A stretch of DNA of 64,000 nucleotides from BP-133 sp040756995 (GCA_040756995.1 JBFLYK010000010.1:94440-158439), one strand, 5' to 3'. Positions 33,534 to 41,416 are shown, numbered from the stretch's first letter. The notes: a model not told the origin generated them from the letters alone. Numbers and translations: made by a program.

Positions 33534-33587
33534 GAGTTGGTTCTACCCTACTCCTGGACTCGTCCAAGAAGAGCACGCCTCGGTGAG
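33534..33587. other. attR attachment site
   Basis: The element arm 33534-33559 begins GAGTTGGT and ends CTGGAC. The TC core is at 33560-33561, followed by comM sequence. Together with the element arm of attL this gives a 54-bp attP whose two 26-base arms agree at 17 positions as an inverted repeat, with GAGTTGGT at both ends and CTGGA next to the core. Confidence 0.8.
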
Positions 33588-34485
33588 CCAGCGTGACCTC
33601 GCCGGGTGACGGTCGGCCCCGCCCTCCACCGACGAGGGCCGCCGCCGAGGCGGTGTGGTGCGGCGCGCGAAAAGGCCGGCGACGGATGAGCCTTCCCTGG
33701 AGCGGCTGCCCGGCGGCCGAATGGATCCTCGTCACTTCGAGCGACTCGTCGTCCTCCAGGGGCGGGAGGATCGACGGGAGACAGCGGGCGAGGAGTGTCT
33801 TCCCGGCACCAGGAGGCCCCACCATGAAGAGGTGGTGACCGCCGGCCGCCGCGACCTCGAGCGCCTTCCGGCCACCGGCCAGTCCCCGAACGACGGCGAG
33901 ATCCGTGATGATGTCGTCTTCAACATCGTCACTGCCGCGCTGAGTCGGCTGCGGCGACGGCGAGGGCCATTCGTCCTCGCCTTTCAGGGCGGCGCGGACC
34001 TGGGTGAGCGAGGTCGCCGGCAGCACTCGGACGCCGGTCACCAGAGCAGCTTCCGGAGCGTTCTCAGCGGGAAGGAGCACGGCGCTCGTGCCTGAGCGCC
34101 GCAGGGCGTCAACCATGGCGAGCACGCCCGGAACGGGCCGCAGCGAACCGTCGAGGCCGAGTTCTCCGATGACGCCGACCCCGTCGAGAACGCCTTCCGG
34201 GAGCTCGTCGGTGGCGGCCATGAGCCCGAGGGCAAAGGGGAGGTCGAGACCCGGGCCCGATTTCCGCACACCGCTGGGAGCCAAGTTCACCGTGACCCGC
34301 CGGAGCGGCCACGGCAGGCCTGAGGACAGGAGAGCCGCCCGCACGCGGTCGCGCGACTCCCTCACGGCGGCGTCGGGAAGCCCGACCACGGTATAGGACG
34401 GAAGGCCCGTCGAGACATGGACCTCCACGTCGACGATGAAGCCCTCGACGCCGAACAGCATGGCGCTGCGCACACAAGCCAACAT
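33560..34485 (-). pseudogene. comM: comM (YifB), 5' part, separated by the element
   Basis: This is the N-terminal part of ComM: the Lon-S5-like domain (VHVSTGLPSYTVVGLPDAAV, VTVNLAPSGVRKSGPGLDL) and the first half of the AAA+ domain with Walker A VGPPGAGKTLLARCLP, FRAPHHTASAAALVGGG and VLFLDE. The last two codons (Asp-Glu of Walker B) touch the attachment core. Beyond it the frame reads about 44 element-encoded residues and stops at 33427, so the stub keeps nucleotide binding but lacks Walker B context and the arginine finger. It should not be active until excision. A GGGAGGGG precedes the ATG. Confidence 0.93.
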
Positions 34486-34594
34486 GACCCCTCCCGGGAA
34501 CGGCGAACCGCGAAACGGGAGGGCCCGGAGCCGGGGCGACCTCGACGGCTGGGCCGAGGTTACCGGGCGGGTCTGACAGCGAGAGCTCGGGGCC

Positions 34595-34849
34595 CTACAG
34601 GGAGCGGGAGAGCTCGATCAGGAGCAGGGCGATGCTGTGGTCGATGCAGTACTGCGTGCGGATGTCGCCCGGGGGCACGGCGGTGTGCTCGCAGCCGAAG
34701 GTTCCGTCCTCGGCGAAGCTGAGCGAGCTCGTGCAGGTGATCGGGTGGTGCGGCAGCGGCGCACCGTCAGGGGTGCTCATGGCGCTGGAGGCGGACAGCG
34801 TCGCCTGGAGGTTGATGCCGCCGTCGGAAGAAGGGCTCAGGTAGTTCAC
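34595..34849 (-). CDS. Hypothetical small protein coupled to the Pup-like gene
   Basis: This is an 84-residue protein, MNYLSPSSDGGINLQATLSA, with PITCTSSLSFAEDG, FGCEHTAVPPG and IRTQYCIDHSIALLLIELSR. Three Cys with neighbouring His/Glu suggest a metal site or disulphide. The GTG start overlaps the stop of the Pup-like gene (GTGA), so the two are made together. No family is recognised; its only clue to function is this linkage. Confidence 0.5.
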   Translation of the reverse strand: MNYLSPSSDGGINLQATLSASSAMSTPDGAPLPHHPITCTSSLSFAEDGTFGCEHTAVPPGDIRTQYCIDHSIALLLIELSRSL

Positions 34850-35061
34850 TGGCCGCCCTTCTGGCGGAAGTTGGTGAGGACGCTCTGCTCCTCGAGCAGG
34901 GCGTCGATCTCGTCGAGGAGCTCGTCGGCGTCCTCGGCAACCTCGTTGCGGGCGGGGGCCTTCGCCGCCGCCTCGGCCGCCTTGGCCGCGTCTTCCTCAG
35001 CCAGGGCCTCTGCGTCCTGGCGAGGCAGATTCGATCTCGCTGAACTGCGGGCCGATGCCAT
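34846..35061 (-). CDS. pup: Divergent Pup-like protein (prokaryotic ubiquitin-like modifier)
   Basis: This is a 71-residue, disordered, Ala/Glu-rich protein ending QKGGQ. It contains the proteasomal-ATPase-binding coiled-coil segment DADELLDEIDALLEEQ, which is characteristic of Pup. In Pup the C-terminal Gln is deamidated by Dop and ligated to lysines by PafA. The segment between coil and tail (SVLTNFR) differs from the usual EFVRxYV pattern. The ATG at 35061 has GAGGAGGG 9 bases upstream; an upstream start at 35085 lacks this. No proteasome, Mpa/ARC, Dop or PafA gene is nearby, so it may be a second copy or a relocated gene. Confidence 0.7.
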   Translation of the reverse strand: MASARSSARSNLPRQDAEALAEEDAAKAAEAAAKAPARNEVAEDADELLDEIDALLEEQSVLTNFRQKGGQ

Positions 35062-35186
35062 CGCGCTGCACCCTCCTCGGCGCACACGGACACCAGATGC
35101 TTCGACGCTCTGTGCCGTCGGTCCTGCTCTGGGTCCTTACCGCTGTATCGGCAGAAATCGCCCGGAGTTGAGCGACAAAGTGCCTG

Positions 35187-36050
35187 CTAGGAGGAGAAAT
35201 TCCGTCCCAGGCGGACATCGAGCGCCAGCGTGAGGCAGCGCACGCCGCCGCCCGCCTTCATGAACTCCGTCACCGGCGAGACGCAGACGTCGAAACCCCA
35301 GTCCTCGAGCACCCGGCCGACCCGGGGCGGGCAGGCCGGCATCACGATGTTCCGTCCGATAACGACCGAATTGGCGCAGAACGACAGGGCTTCGTCGAGC
35401 TCGAGCACCAGCGGCTCGGGGACGAGGCGTTCGACCACGGCCCGGCCATAGCGGTCCCAAGCATGGGGATTGATGATGGCGTGGCGGCTGTCGAGGGGAC
35501 AGAAGGTCAGATCGAGGTGGTAGAAGCGGGCGTCGACCAGCTCGACCGACAGCACCGGGATCGAGAGCATCTCGGCCAGGAGGCTGTGGGCCTTGAAGTC
35601 CGACCGGAACCGGTAGCCGGCCAGCAGGCTCCGCCCGAAGGGCAAGGCGTCGCCGGCCCCTTCGAAACAGATGTCCGGTTCCGCCTTGATCTCGAGGACC
35701 TCGGAACCGTTGGCGGCGAACCACTCGGCGTCGAACTTGGCCTCCCCCCGGCGCTCCTGGTGGCGGAAGCGGCTGACCACGAAGCGGCTCCCGTCCACCA
35801 GACCGGCGTTGGCGGTGAAGACGAGATCGGGGAGTCCGGCCACCGGCTCCATCGACACGGTCTCCGCTCCGGCCGCCTGCAGGTTGGCCACCATGTCGTG
35901 CCACTGCCGGTGGGCCAGGTCGACGTCGACCCGGACCTCCTTGTGCATCCAGGGATTGATCTCGTACAGCACGCCGAAGTGGCTCGGCGGGCAGACGAGA
36001 TAGCGGTGACCCCAGGGAAGCGGGACGGGCCCGGCCGCCACGTCAGCCAC
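35187..36050 (-). CDS. Arginine dihydrolase / dimethylargininase-like amidinotransferase-fold enzyme
   Basis: This is a guanidino-modifying enzyme of the pentein fold, 287 residues. Conserved parts are the NPWM motif (YEINPWMHKEVRVDVD), PDLVFTANAGLV, FEGAGDAL, the catalytic His in RFYHLDLTF and the catalytic Cys in FMKAGGGVRCLTLALD. The N-terminal NPWM and the neighbour are typical of the arginine dihydrolase half (ArgZ/AgrE), which turns arginine into ornithine, CO2 and two ammonia. Dimethylargininase or arginine deiminase activity is an alternative. The start overlaps the end of the LOR/SDH gene by 8 bases, so both are co-expressed. Confidence 0.8.
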   Translation of the reverse strand: MADVAAGPVPLPWGHRYLVCPPSHFGVLYEINPWMHKEVRVDVDLAHRQWHDMVANLQAAGAETVSMEPVAGLPDLVFTANAGLVDGSRFVVSRFRHQERRGEAKFDAEWFAANGSEVLEIKAEPDICFEGAGDALPFGRSLLAGYRFRSDFKAHSLLAEMLSIPVLSVELVDARFYHLDLTFCPLDSRHAIINPHAWDRYGRAVVERLVPEPLVLELDEALSFCANSVVIGRNIVMPACPPRVGRVLEDWGFDVCVSPVTEFMKAGGGVRCLTLALDVRLGRNFSS

Positions 36051-37263
36051 GGGTCAGGTGCTCGGCGAGGTCGCGGATGAACAGGCCGACGTCGGTCACG
36101 ATGCCGAGCGCCTGGTGGCTGCCCCGGTCGGCCAGCTTGGTCACGACCGCCTGGTTGATGTCGACGCAGTACGTCTCCACTCCGGCCGGCAGCATGTTGC
36201 CCACCGCGATGGCGTGCAGCGTGGAGGCCAGCATCAGCGCCACGTCGATGTCGCCGACATGGGCCCGCATGGCGTCCTGGGCGACGACGACGTCGGTCAG
36301 CACGTCGGGCAGCGGGCCGTCGTCCCGGATCGAACCGGCCAGCACGAACGGCACGTCGTTGACGACGCACTCGTACATCACACCGCCCTTGAGCAGCCCC
36401 CGCTCCACTCCGGCCCGGATCGAGCCCCAGCGCCGCACCTCGTTGATCACCCGCAGATGGTTGGCGTGCCCGCCCTCGACGCCGGTGCCCTCCCGCACCG
36501 AGACGCCGAGCGACGTCCCGAGCAGGTTCGACTCGATGTCGTGGGTGGCGAAACCGTTGCCGGCAAAGAGGACGTCGATGAACCCCTCCCGCACCAGTGT
36601 GGCCACGTCGGGGCCGGCACCGGTGTGGATCACCGCCGGGCCGCACACCGCCAGGAGCTTCCCGCCGCCGGCCCGGGCCCGCCGGATCCGCTCGGCGACC
36701 TCGGCCACCAGCACGGCCTTCGGCTTCTCCGACGACACCTCGGAGGCCATGAACTCGAACGGGCTGCGCCCGCTCGGCCGCTCCAACGGCCGGACCCGCA
36801 CCCCTTCCGAACCGCAGACGACGAGGTCGCCCATCCGGATGCGATGCATCGGCGCCGTCCGGGCCCGGGTGCGGTCGGCGGAGACGACGAGCCCGCAGTC
36901 CATCTCCGGGTTTTCGACCTCGAGCCACCGCCCGCTGACCTTCACCGCCGTATGGAGGTTGGTGGTGGAGTAGAAGCCCGCCGGCAGCACTCCGTCCATC
37001 GTGGCCGCGACCAGCTCGGCGTCGGGCTGGGTGACGGGATGGGCCCCATGCGGGTGGAGGCGCGCCAGCAACGCGGCCAGCGCCTCCTCGCTCTCGGCGG
37101 TGACCTCGATGCGGGCCCGGGAGAGGTCGGCGGGAGTCTTGCCGACGTCCATCTGGACGATCTTGTAGTCGGCCTCCGCCTCGATGATCTCGTCGAGGAT
37201 CTTGGCCAGGATCAACGAGTCGATGATGTGGCCGGAGACCTCGACGACGTCGGTGGCGCTCAT
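36043..37263 (-). CDS. LOR/SDH-region protein (TIGR00300 type), putative ornithine cyclodeaminase
   Basis: This is a 406-residue NAD-dependent protein. The N-terminus VVEVSGHIIDSLILAKILDE and the segments VCGPAVIHTGAGPD, LFAGNGFATHDIESNLLGTS and HLRVINEVRRWGSI identify the TIGR00300/LOR-SDH family. In cyanobacterial AgrE and archaeal relatives this domain converts ornithine to proline with ammonia release. It is the first gene of a two-gene unit with the amidinotransferase-fold enzyme, so the pair matches the two halves of AgrE on separate chains. Substrate assignment is inference from that match. Confidence 0.8.
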   Translation of the reverse strand: MSATDVVEVSGHIIDSLILAKILDEIIEAEADYKIVQMDVGKTPADLSRARIEVTAESEEALAALLARLHPHGAHPVTQPDAELVAATMDGVLPAGFYSTTNLHTAVKVSGRWLEVENPEMDCGLVVSADRTRARTAPMHRIRMGDLVVCGSEGVRVRPLERPSGRSPFEFMASEVSSEKPKAVLVAEVAERIRRARAGGGKLLAVCGPAVIHTGAGPDVATLVREGFIDVLFAGNGFATHDIESNLLGTSLGVSVREGTGVEGGHANHLRVINEVRRWGSIRAGVERGLLKGGVMYECVVNDVPFVLAGSIRDDGPLPDVLTDVVVAQDAMRAHVGDIDVALMLASTLHAIAVGNMLPAGVETYCVDINQAVVTKLADRGSHQALGIVTDVGLFIRDLAEHLTRG

Positions 37264-37279
37264 GACCGCAGAACGTTAC

Positions 37280-38425
37280 TCAGGCCGTGCCGGTCGCCCG
37301 CGGCCCTTCGGGAGGATTGGCCGGAATCTCGGTGATCGGGACCTCCTCGACGCCGACCGTGGGGACGGACTTGAGGCGGGCCTGGCGCTCGTCCCACAGG
37401 TCCCGTACGACGACCTGGATGGCTCCGGCGGCGGGGATGGCCAGCAACGCGCCGACGAACCCGGCCAGCTCCACTCCGACGAGAACCGAGAGCAGGACGA
37501 GCAGGGGGTTGAGGTTGACGGTGCGGCTCATGACCACGGGCTGGAGGATGTGGTTCTCGAGCTGCTGGTAGACGATGTACCAGATGACGACGGCGATGCC
37601 GGCGCCGGTCGAATGCAGGAAGGCGATGGCGATGGTCGGGATCGCCCCGATCGTGGCGCCGACCAGCGGGAGCAGGTCGGCGAAGCCCACCCAGAGGCCG
37701 AGGACGCCGGCGAACGGGACGCCGACGATCATGAGGAAGATCCAGGTGGTCACGCCGGCGATCAGACAGATCAGGAGATTGCCGGCCATGTAGCCGGTGA
37801 CCGCCCGGGCGACGTCCTGGCCGATACGGCGCACCTGCACGGAATGTCGTGGTGAGAGCAACGCCAGGAAGGCGGCGATGATCGACGGCGCCTCCAGCAG
37901 CATCAGGAACGAGAGCACGAGGATGGTGAGCAGGGCGAGGAGCCCGGAGGCCACCCGCTGCGCCGTCCGCACCGCCGGCCCGCCGGCGTTCCTCAGGGCC
38001 TCCTGGAGCTTGGGGGCGTTCTCCGCCACCTTCTCGTCGATGTTGTACCGCTTGATCAGCTCGCCGACGCGGCCTTCGCCGTTGCGGGCCCGTTCGACGA
38101 AGCCGGGGATGTCGCGGGCGAAGGTCTGGCCGGCGTCGTAGATCGGCCGGACGAAGGTGTAGGTCAGCCCGGAGAAGGCGGCCACGCCGAGGAGGAACAC
38201 GATGGAGGTGGCCACGGCCCGGCGGATCCGCAGTCGCGTCAGGGCGTCGACCAGCGGGTTGAGGATCGTGGCGAAGAAGGCGGCGATGACGACCCAGCTG
38301 ACGATCCGGCGCAGCTTCCAGAACAGGAGGACGGCCACCGCGAACGCCAGTACACCGGACAGGATGACGAAGACCTTCCGCAGCAGCTCCGCGTCGTGGC
38401 CATCGGTGCGGCGCCCGTCCGCCAT
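37280..38425 (-). CDS. AI-2E family transporter
   Basis: This is a 381-residue polytopic membrane protein of the AI-2E/PerM family. The N-terminal pair of helices (VFVILSGVLAFAVAVLLFWK, IVSWVVIAAFFATILNP) is followed by an amphipathic region. The C-terminal helices contain the family hallmark DLLPLVGATIGAIPTIAIAF and YQQLENHILQPVVMSR. The real substrate is unknown; family members include exporters and a Na+/H+ antiporter-like group. The ATG at 38425 is preferred. An open frame to 38563 would overlap the divergent gene at 38468. Confidence 0.85.
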   Translation of the reverse strand: MADGRRTDGHDAELLRKVFVILSGVLAFAVAVLLFWKLRRIVSWVVIAAFFATILNPLVDALTRLRIRRAVATSIVFLLGVAAFSGLTYTFVRPIYDAGQTFARDIPGFVERARNGEGRVGELIKRYNIDEKVAENAPKLQEALRNAGGPAVRTAQRVASGLLALLTILVLSFLMLLEAPSIIAAFLALLSPRHSVQVRRIGQDVARAVTGYMAGNLLICLIAGVTTWIFLMIVGVPFAGVLGLWVGFADLLPLVGATIGAIPTIAIAFLHSTGAGIAVVIWYIVYQQLENHILQPVVMSRTVNLNPLLVLLSVLVGVELAGFVGALLAIPAAGAIQVVVRDLWDERQARLKSVPTVGVEEVPITEIPANPPEGPRATGTA

Positions 38426-38467
38426 GTCGTGCCACGCTAGCGGCCGGTCACCCTCTAGGCTGGGCTT

Positions 38468-38812
38468 ATGGGTCAGGCGATCACCGTGACGGTCCGCCCC
38501 GGCGTGCGGGGTGACGTCAAGCACTTCGAGCTCAACCGTTCTCTGACCGGGATGCAGACGCACCGGTACGCCGCCTCCGACAGCGTGACCGGCACCAAGC
38601 CCCCCGACGAGCTCGCCCGGCGGCTGTTCGCCCTCGGGGTGTCAGCGGTGACGATCTACTCCAGCGTGGTGACCGTGGTGGCGCCGGCCGACGAGTGGGG
38701 AGCCCTGCTCCCCAAGGTCGAGGACACGATCGCCAACCTGTTCATCCACTATCGGGACGGGCAGCTGCCGCCCGCCGAGCCGGCGGCGGAGCCGGCCGAG
38801 CTCACCGGGTGA
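38468..38812 (+). CDS. Nfu N-terminal-domain-like protein
   Basis: This is a 114-residue protein with the layout of the Nfu_N domain: FELNRSLTGMQTHRYAASDS, ARRLFALGVSAVTIYSSVVT and a helix LLPKVEDTIANLFIHY. It lacks the CxxC iron-sulfur scaffold half of full Nfu proteins, so a direct cluster scaffold role is doubtful. It is divergent from the AI-2E transporter and its 3' end overlaps the next minus-strand gene by 11 bases. Confidence 0.6.
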   Translation: MGQAITVTVRPGVRGDVKHFELNRSLTGMQTHRYAASDSVTGTKPPDELARRLFALGVSAVTIYSSVVTVVAPADEWGALLPKVEDTIANLFIHYRDGQLPPAEPAAEPAELTG

Positions 38813-39083
38813 GGACGGCGATCGCCGTTCCGGTTCCCACGACCACCAACAGCGACGCCGCCACCGAAGCGAAGGCCCGGTCACCCCACCGCCACCACCG
38901 GTAGGTCAACCAGCTCACCCGCAGGAGCGGGGCGGCGATGACGAGCCCGACGGCCACCGCGGCGGCGCGGCGGCCGAGATCGCCGGGCAGGAACGTGGCC
39001 GCCAGGGCGGCGGCCAGCGCCACCCGCTTGGTGATCCGCAGGGCCCAGATGATTCGCTCGTAGCGGACCCGTTCGGTGCTCAA
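38802..39083 (-). CDS. DUF1634-like small membrane protein
   Basis: This is a 93-residue protein with three hydrophobic helices (RVALAAALAATFLP, RAAAVAVGLVIAAPLL, FASVAASLLVVVGTGTAIAV) and the LRI and LRVSWLTYRW motifs, typical of DUF1634, a family that accompanies TauE/SafE exporters. The best start is TTG at 39083, 5 bases after the stop of the exporter gene. No closer ATG or GTG keeps the first helix. It is likely a subunit or accessory of that exporter. Confidence 0.65.
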   Translation of the reverse strand: MSTERVRYERIIWALRITKRVALAAALAATFLPGDLGRRAAAVAVGLVIAAPLLRVSWLTYRWWRWGDRAFASVAASLLVVVGTGTAIAVLTR

Positions 39084-39087
39084 CGCG

Positions 39088-39909
39088 TCACGCCCCGACG
39101 AAGAGGACGATGGCCACGGCCACGAGGACGGCGGCCATGGCGCGGCGGATGACGTCGGGATCGAGCGTCGCCTGAAAGCGGGCGCCCAGGTGGCCGCCGA
39201 GCAGGCTTCCGGCGATGACCGGCCCGGCGTGCTCGAGGTCGACGCGACCGTGGGCGGCGAAGACCAGGAGGGCGGCGGCGGCGGTGATCCCCGTCGTGAA
39301 CGTGGTGGTGGCGGCGGCCACCTTGACCGGTACCCGCATGATCTCGGTGGTGGCCGGCGTCTTGATGAATCCACCGCTGGCGCCGGCGATGCCGGCCACG
39401 AACCCGGCCAGCGACATGACGGCCAGGGCGCCCGGGAGGTTGCGGGCCCGGTAGCGGCGGACGACGCCGTCGGCCCGGAACGTGCCGGACAGAGTGCCGC
39501 GCCGCTCGCCGAGGTCGCCGGCTCCTTCCCCGTCGTCCACGGTGACGGCCCGGGCCTCGTCGCGCCCGCGCAGGCTGGCGACGGCCGCCGCCAGGGCCGC
39601 CACGGCCAGCAGGCGGGTGAGGACCGTGTCGCCCACCGCGCCCGAGAGCAGCGCGCCGACGACGGCCCCGGTGCTGGCCACCGTTTCCGAGGTCACTCCG
39701 AGGCGGTGGTGGACGGTCAGCTCAGCCAGCTGCCGGGGGCCGGCGGCCATCGACAGCGAGGCCACCGACAGCAACCCGAGCGGGGCGGCTTCCCGGGCCG
39801 GCGTCCCGGTGAGGACCAGCAGCGGCACGAGGATGACGGCCCCGCCGAGCCCGCCGAGTGCTCCCAGCGAGGCGGTGGCCAGGGCCAGGAGCACGAGCAA
39901 CAACGACAA
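39088..39909 (-). CDS. TauE/SafE family sulfite or organosulfonate exporter
   Basis: This is a 273-residue membrane protein with about eight helices in two homologous halves. The halves open with LGALGGLGGAVILVPLLVL and FVAGIAGASGGFIKTPATTE, the duplicated glycine-rich signature of TauE/SafE. A hydrophilic loop of about 45 residues (LRGRDEARAVTVDDGEGAGD and following) separates the halves. It precedes the DUF1634 gene. Sulfite, sulfoacetate or similar anions are the usual cargo; the actual one is unknown. Confidence 0.85.
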   Translation of the reverse strand: MSLLLVLLALATASLGALGGLGGAVILVPLLVLTGTPAREAAPLGLLSVASLSMAAGPRQLAELTVHHRLGVTSETVASTGAVVGALLSGAVGDTVLTRLLAVAALAAAVASLRGRDEARAVTVDDGEGAGDLGERRGTLSGTFRADGVVRRYRARNLPGALAVMSLAGFVAGIAGASGGFIKTPATTEIMRVPVKVAAATTTFTTGITAAAALLVFAAHGRVDLEHAGPVIAGSLLGGHLGARFQATLDPDVIRRAMAAVLVAVAIVLFVGA

Positions 39910-40086
39910 ATCAACCGGCTCCGGACGGATCGGGGCGGATCGCCGCCATGGTGCGGACGGACCCCATCTGTACCACCCGGAGCGCCTGCCGCCGCCAACT
40001 CCGGTCGCGGCCGGTTGGCAGGATCCTTGCGAAAGTCGTCGTTCCGGTCACTGTCGCGGCGGCGCCGGGAGGCGGACGATCAGAGC

Positions 40087-40212
40087 ATGGTTCTGCACCC
40101 CGACATCGCCCGGTGGATCGTTGTCGCCGAGCAGGAGCGCCTGGCGGAACTGGTCCGGCGGTCACACCCACGACTGGTGATCCGCCGGCGCCGCCCCAGG
40201 CAAGGAGGCTGA
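40087..40212 (+). CDS. Possible very small protein
   Basis: This is a 41-residue frame, MVLHPDIARWIVVAEQERLA and an Arg-rich end, with GGGAGG about 13 bases upstream of the ATG. It ends 2 bases before the start of the next small gene. Small plus-strand genes of this kind are often real in actinobacteria, but only frame and spacing support it. The preceding 39910-40086 shows no gene. Confidence 0.4.
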   Translation: MVLHPDIARWIVVAEQERLAELVRRSHPRLVIRRRRPRQGG

Positions 40213-40214
40213 AC

Positions 40215-40397
40215 GTGTTCTCCGTCCACTGCCCCCGGCACGGGCGGGAGGTGCTGCTCGGCCCGTCCGACATCCGCTCGCTCGGCCCCGCCCCCGATGG
40301 CGGCTTCACCATCGGATACCGCTGCAGCTGTGGCTACGAGGGTTACTGGCCGCCGATCATCTGCGAGGAGCCGTGGTCCGAACGCATGGCAGGATGA
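40215..40397 (+). CDS. Small zinc-ribbon-like protein
   Basis: This is a 60-residue protein, MFSVHCPRHGREVLLGPSDI, then YRCSCGYEGYWPPIICEEP. CPRH and CSC form a compact Cys/His site. GTG at 40215 has AAGGAGG at 6-12 bases upstream. Its stop overlaps the ATG of the GlxA-type regulator (ATGA), so the two are co-translated. Confidence 0.6.
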   Translation: MFSVHCPRHGREVLLGPSDIRSLGPAPDGGFTIGYRCSCGYEGYWPPIICEEPWSERMAG

Positions 40398-41395
40398 CCC
40401 TCATGGCTGCGCCCGCCCGGAGCCGTCGTCGCCACACCGTGGCCACGGTCATCTGCCACGGCGTGGCGCCGTTCGAGATGGCGGTGCCCTGCGAGGTGTT
40501 CGGGATCGACCGCTCCGAGCTCGGCGTCCCCTGGTACCGGCACATGATCTGCGCCGCCGAGGAACCGCCGATCCGCAGCTCGCAGGGGTTCACGATCGAC
40601 ACGCCCTACGGACTCGACGACGTCGTCAGGGCCGACACCGTTGTCGTCCCCGCCTGGGGAGCGGCAGAGCTCGACACCGACCCGCCGCCGGCGCTGATCG
40701 ACGCGCTGCGGGCCGCCCACCGGCGGGGGGCCCGCATCCTGTCGGTCTGTTCCGGCGCCTTCGTGCTGGCCGCCGCCGGGCTGCTCGACGGCCGGCGGGC
40801 CACGACCCACTGGATGCACGCCGAGGCGCTGGCCGCCCGCTACGCGCAGATCGACGTCGACCCCGACGTCCTCTACGTGGACGAGGGTGACGTCATGACC
40901 TCCGCCGGTACCGCCGCCGGTATCGACCTGTGCCTCCACGTGGTCCGGCTGGACTTCGGCGCCGAGATCGCCAACGCCGTCGCCCGCCGCATGGTCGTGC
41001 CGCCCCACCGTGAGGGCGGGCAGGCCCAGTTCGTCGAGACGCCGGTGACGTCGGGCGAGCCCGGTTCCGACCGGTTCGCCGCCACGCTCGAATTCATGCT
41101 GGAGCACCTCGACGAGCCGCTGTCGGTGGAGGCCATGGCCGAGCGGGCGGCGATGTCGCCGAGGACGTTCGCCCGCCGCTTCCGGGCCACCACCGGCACC
41201 ACGCCGGGCCAGTGGCTGGTGCGCCAGCGGGTGCTGTTGGCCCAGCGGCTGCTGGAGACCACCGACGACCCGGTGGAGCTCATCGCCTTGCGGTGCGGCT
41301 TCGGGACAGCCGCCGGCTTGCGGCTCCACTTCCGCCGGGTGCTCGACACCTCGCCCCTCGTCTACCGCCGCACCTTCCGCCGGATCGGCGCCTAG
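40394..41395 (+). CDS. GlxA-type transcriptional regulator (DJ-1/PfpI domain plus AraC helix-turn-helix)
   Basis: This is a 333-residue regulator. The N-terminal DJ-1/PfpI-like domain (about residues 15-190) has VICHGVAPFEMAVPCEVFG and the nucleophile-elbow-like SVCSGAFVLAAAGLLDGRRA followed by HW. The C-terminal AraC module has two helix-turn-helix motifs (LSVEAMAERAAMSPRTFARR and IALRCGFGTAAGLRLHFRRV). The ATG at 40394 overlaps the preceding stop; 40403 is an alternative. Targets are unknown. Such proteins often control catabolism of amines or amino acids. Confidence 0.88.
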   Translation: MTLMAAPARSRRRHTVATVICHGVAPFEMAVPCEVFGIDRSELGVPWYRHMICAAEEPPIRSSQGFTIDTPYGLDDVVRADTVVVPAWGAAELDTDPPPALIDALRAAHRRGARILSVCSGAFVLAAAGLLDGRRATTHWMHAEALAARYAQIDVDPDVLYVDEGDVMTSAGTAAGIDLCLHVVRLDFGAEIANAVARRMVVPPHREGGQAQFVETPVTSGEPGSDRFAATLEFMLEHLDEPLSVEAMAERAAMSPRTFARRFRATTGTTPGQWLVRQRVLLAQRLLETTDDPVELIALRCGFGTAAGLRLHFRRVLDTSPLVYRRTFRRIGA

Positions 41396-41416
41396 CGTGC
41401 TAGCGCACGCTACGGC

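Larger units (their letters stand above)
18108..33561. mobile_element. 15.45-kb integrative element in comM; candidate phage satellite
   Basis: This is an integrated element bounded by a duplicated TC core (18108-18109 and 33560-33561). It contains about 20 genes: a large serine integrase next to attR, a primase-polymerase/helicase protein, a candidate iteron origin, a small serine recombinase, small and large terminase subunits, a helix-turn-helix protein, a lectin-like and an Ig-like protein, and many short genes overlapping as ATGA or GTGA. No major capsid, portal, protease, tape-measure, holin or endolysin gene is recognisable. Size and content fit a satellite better than a full tailed phage. 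A prophage that lost its structural module is the main alternative. Confidence 0.8.
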
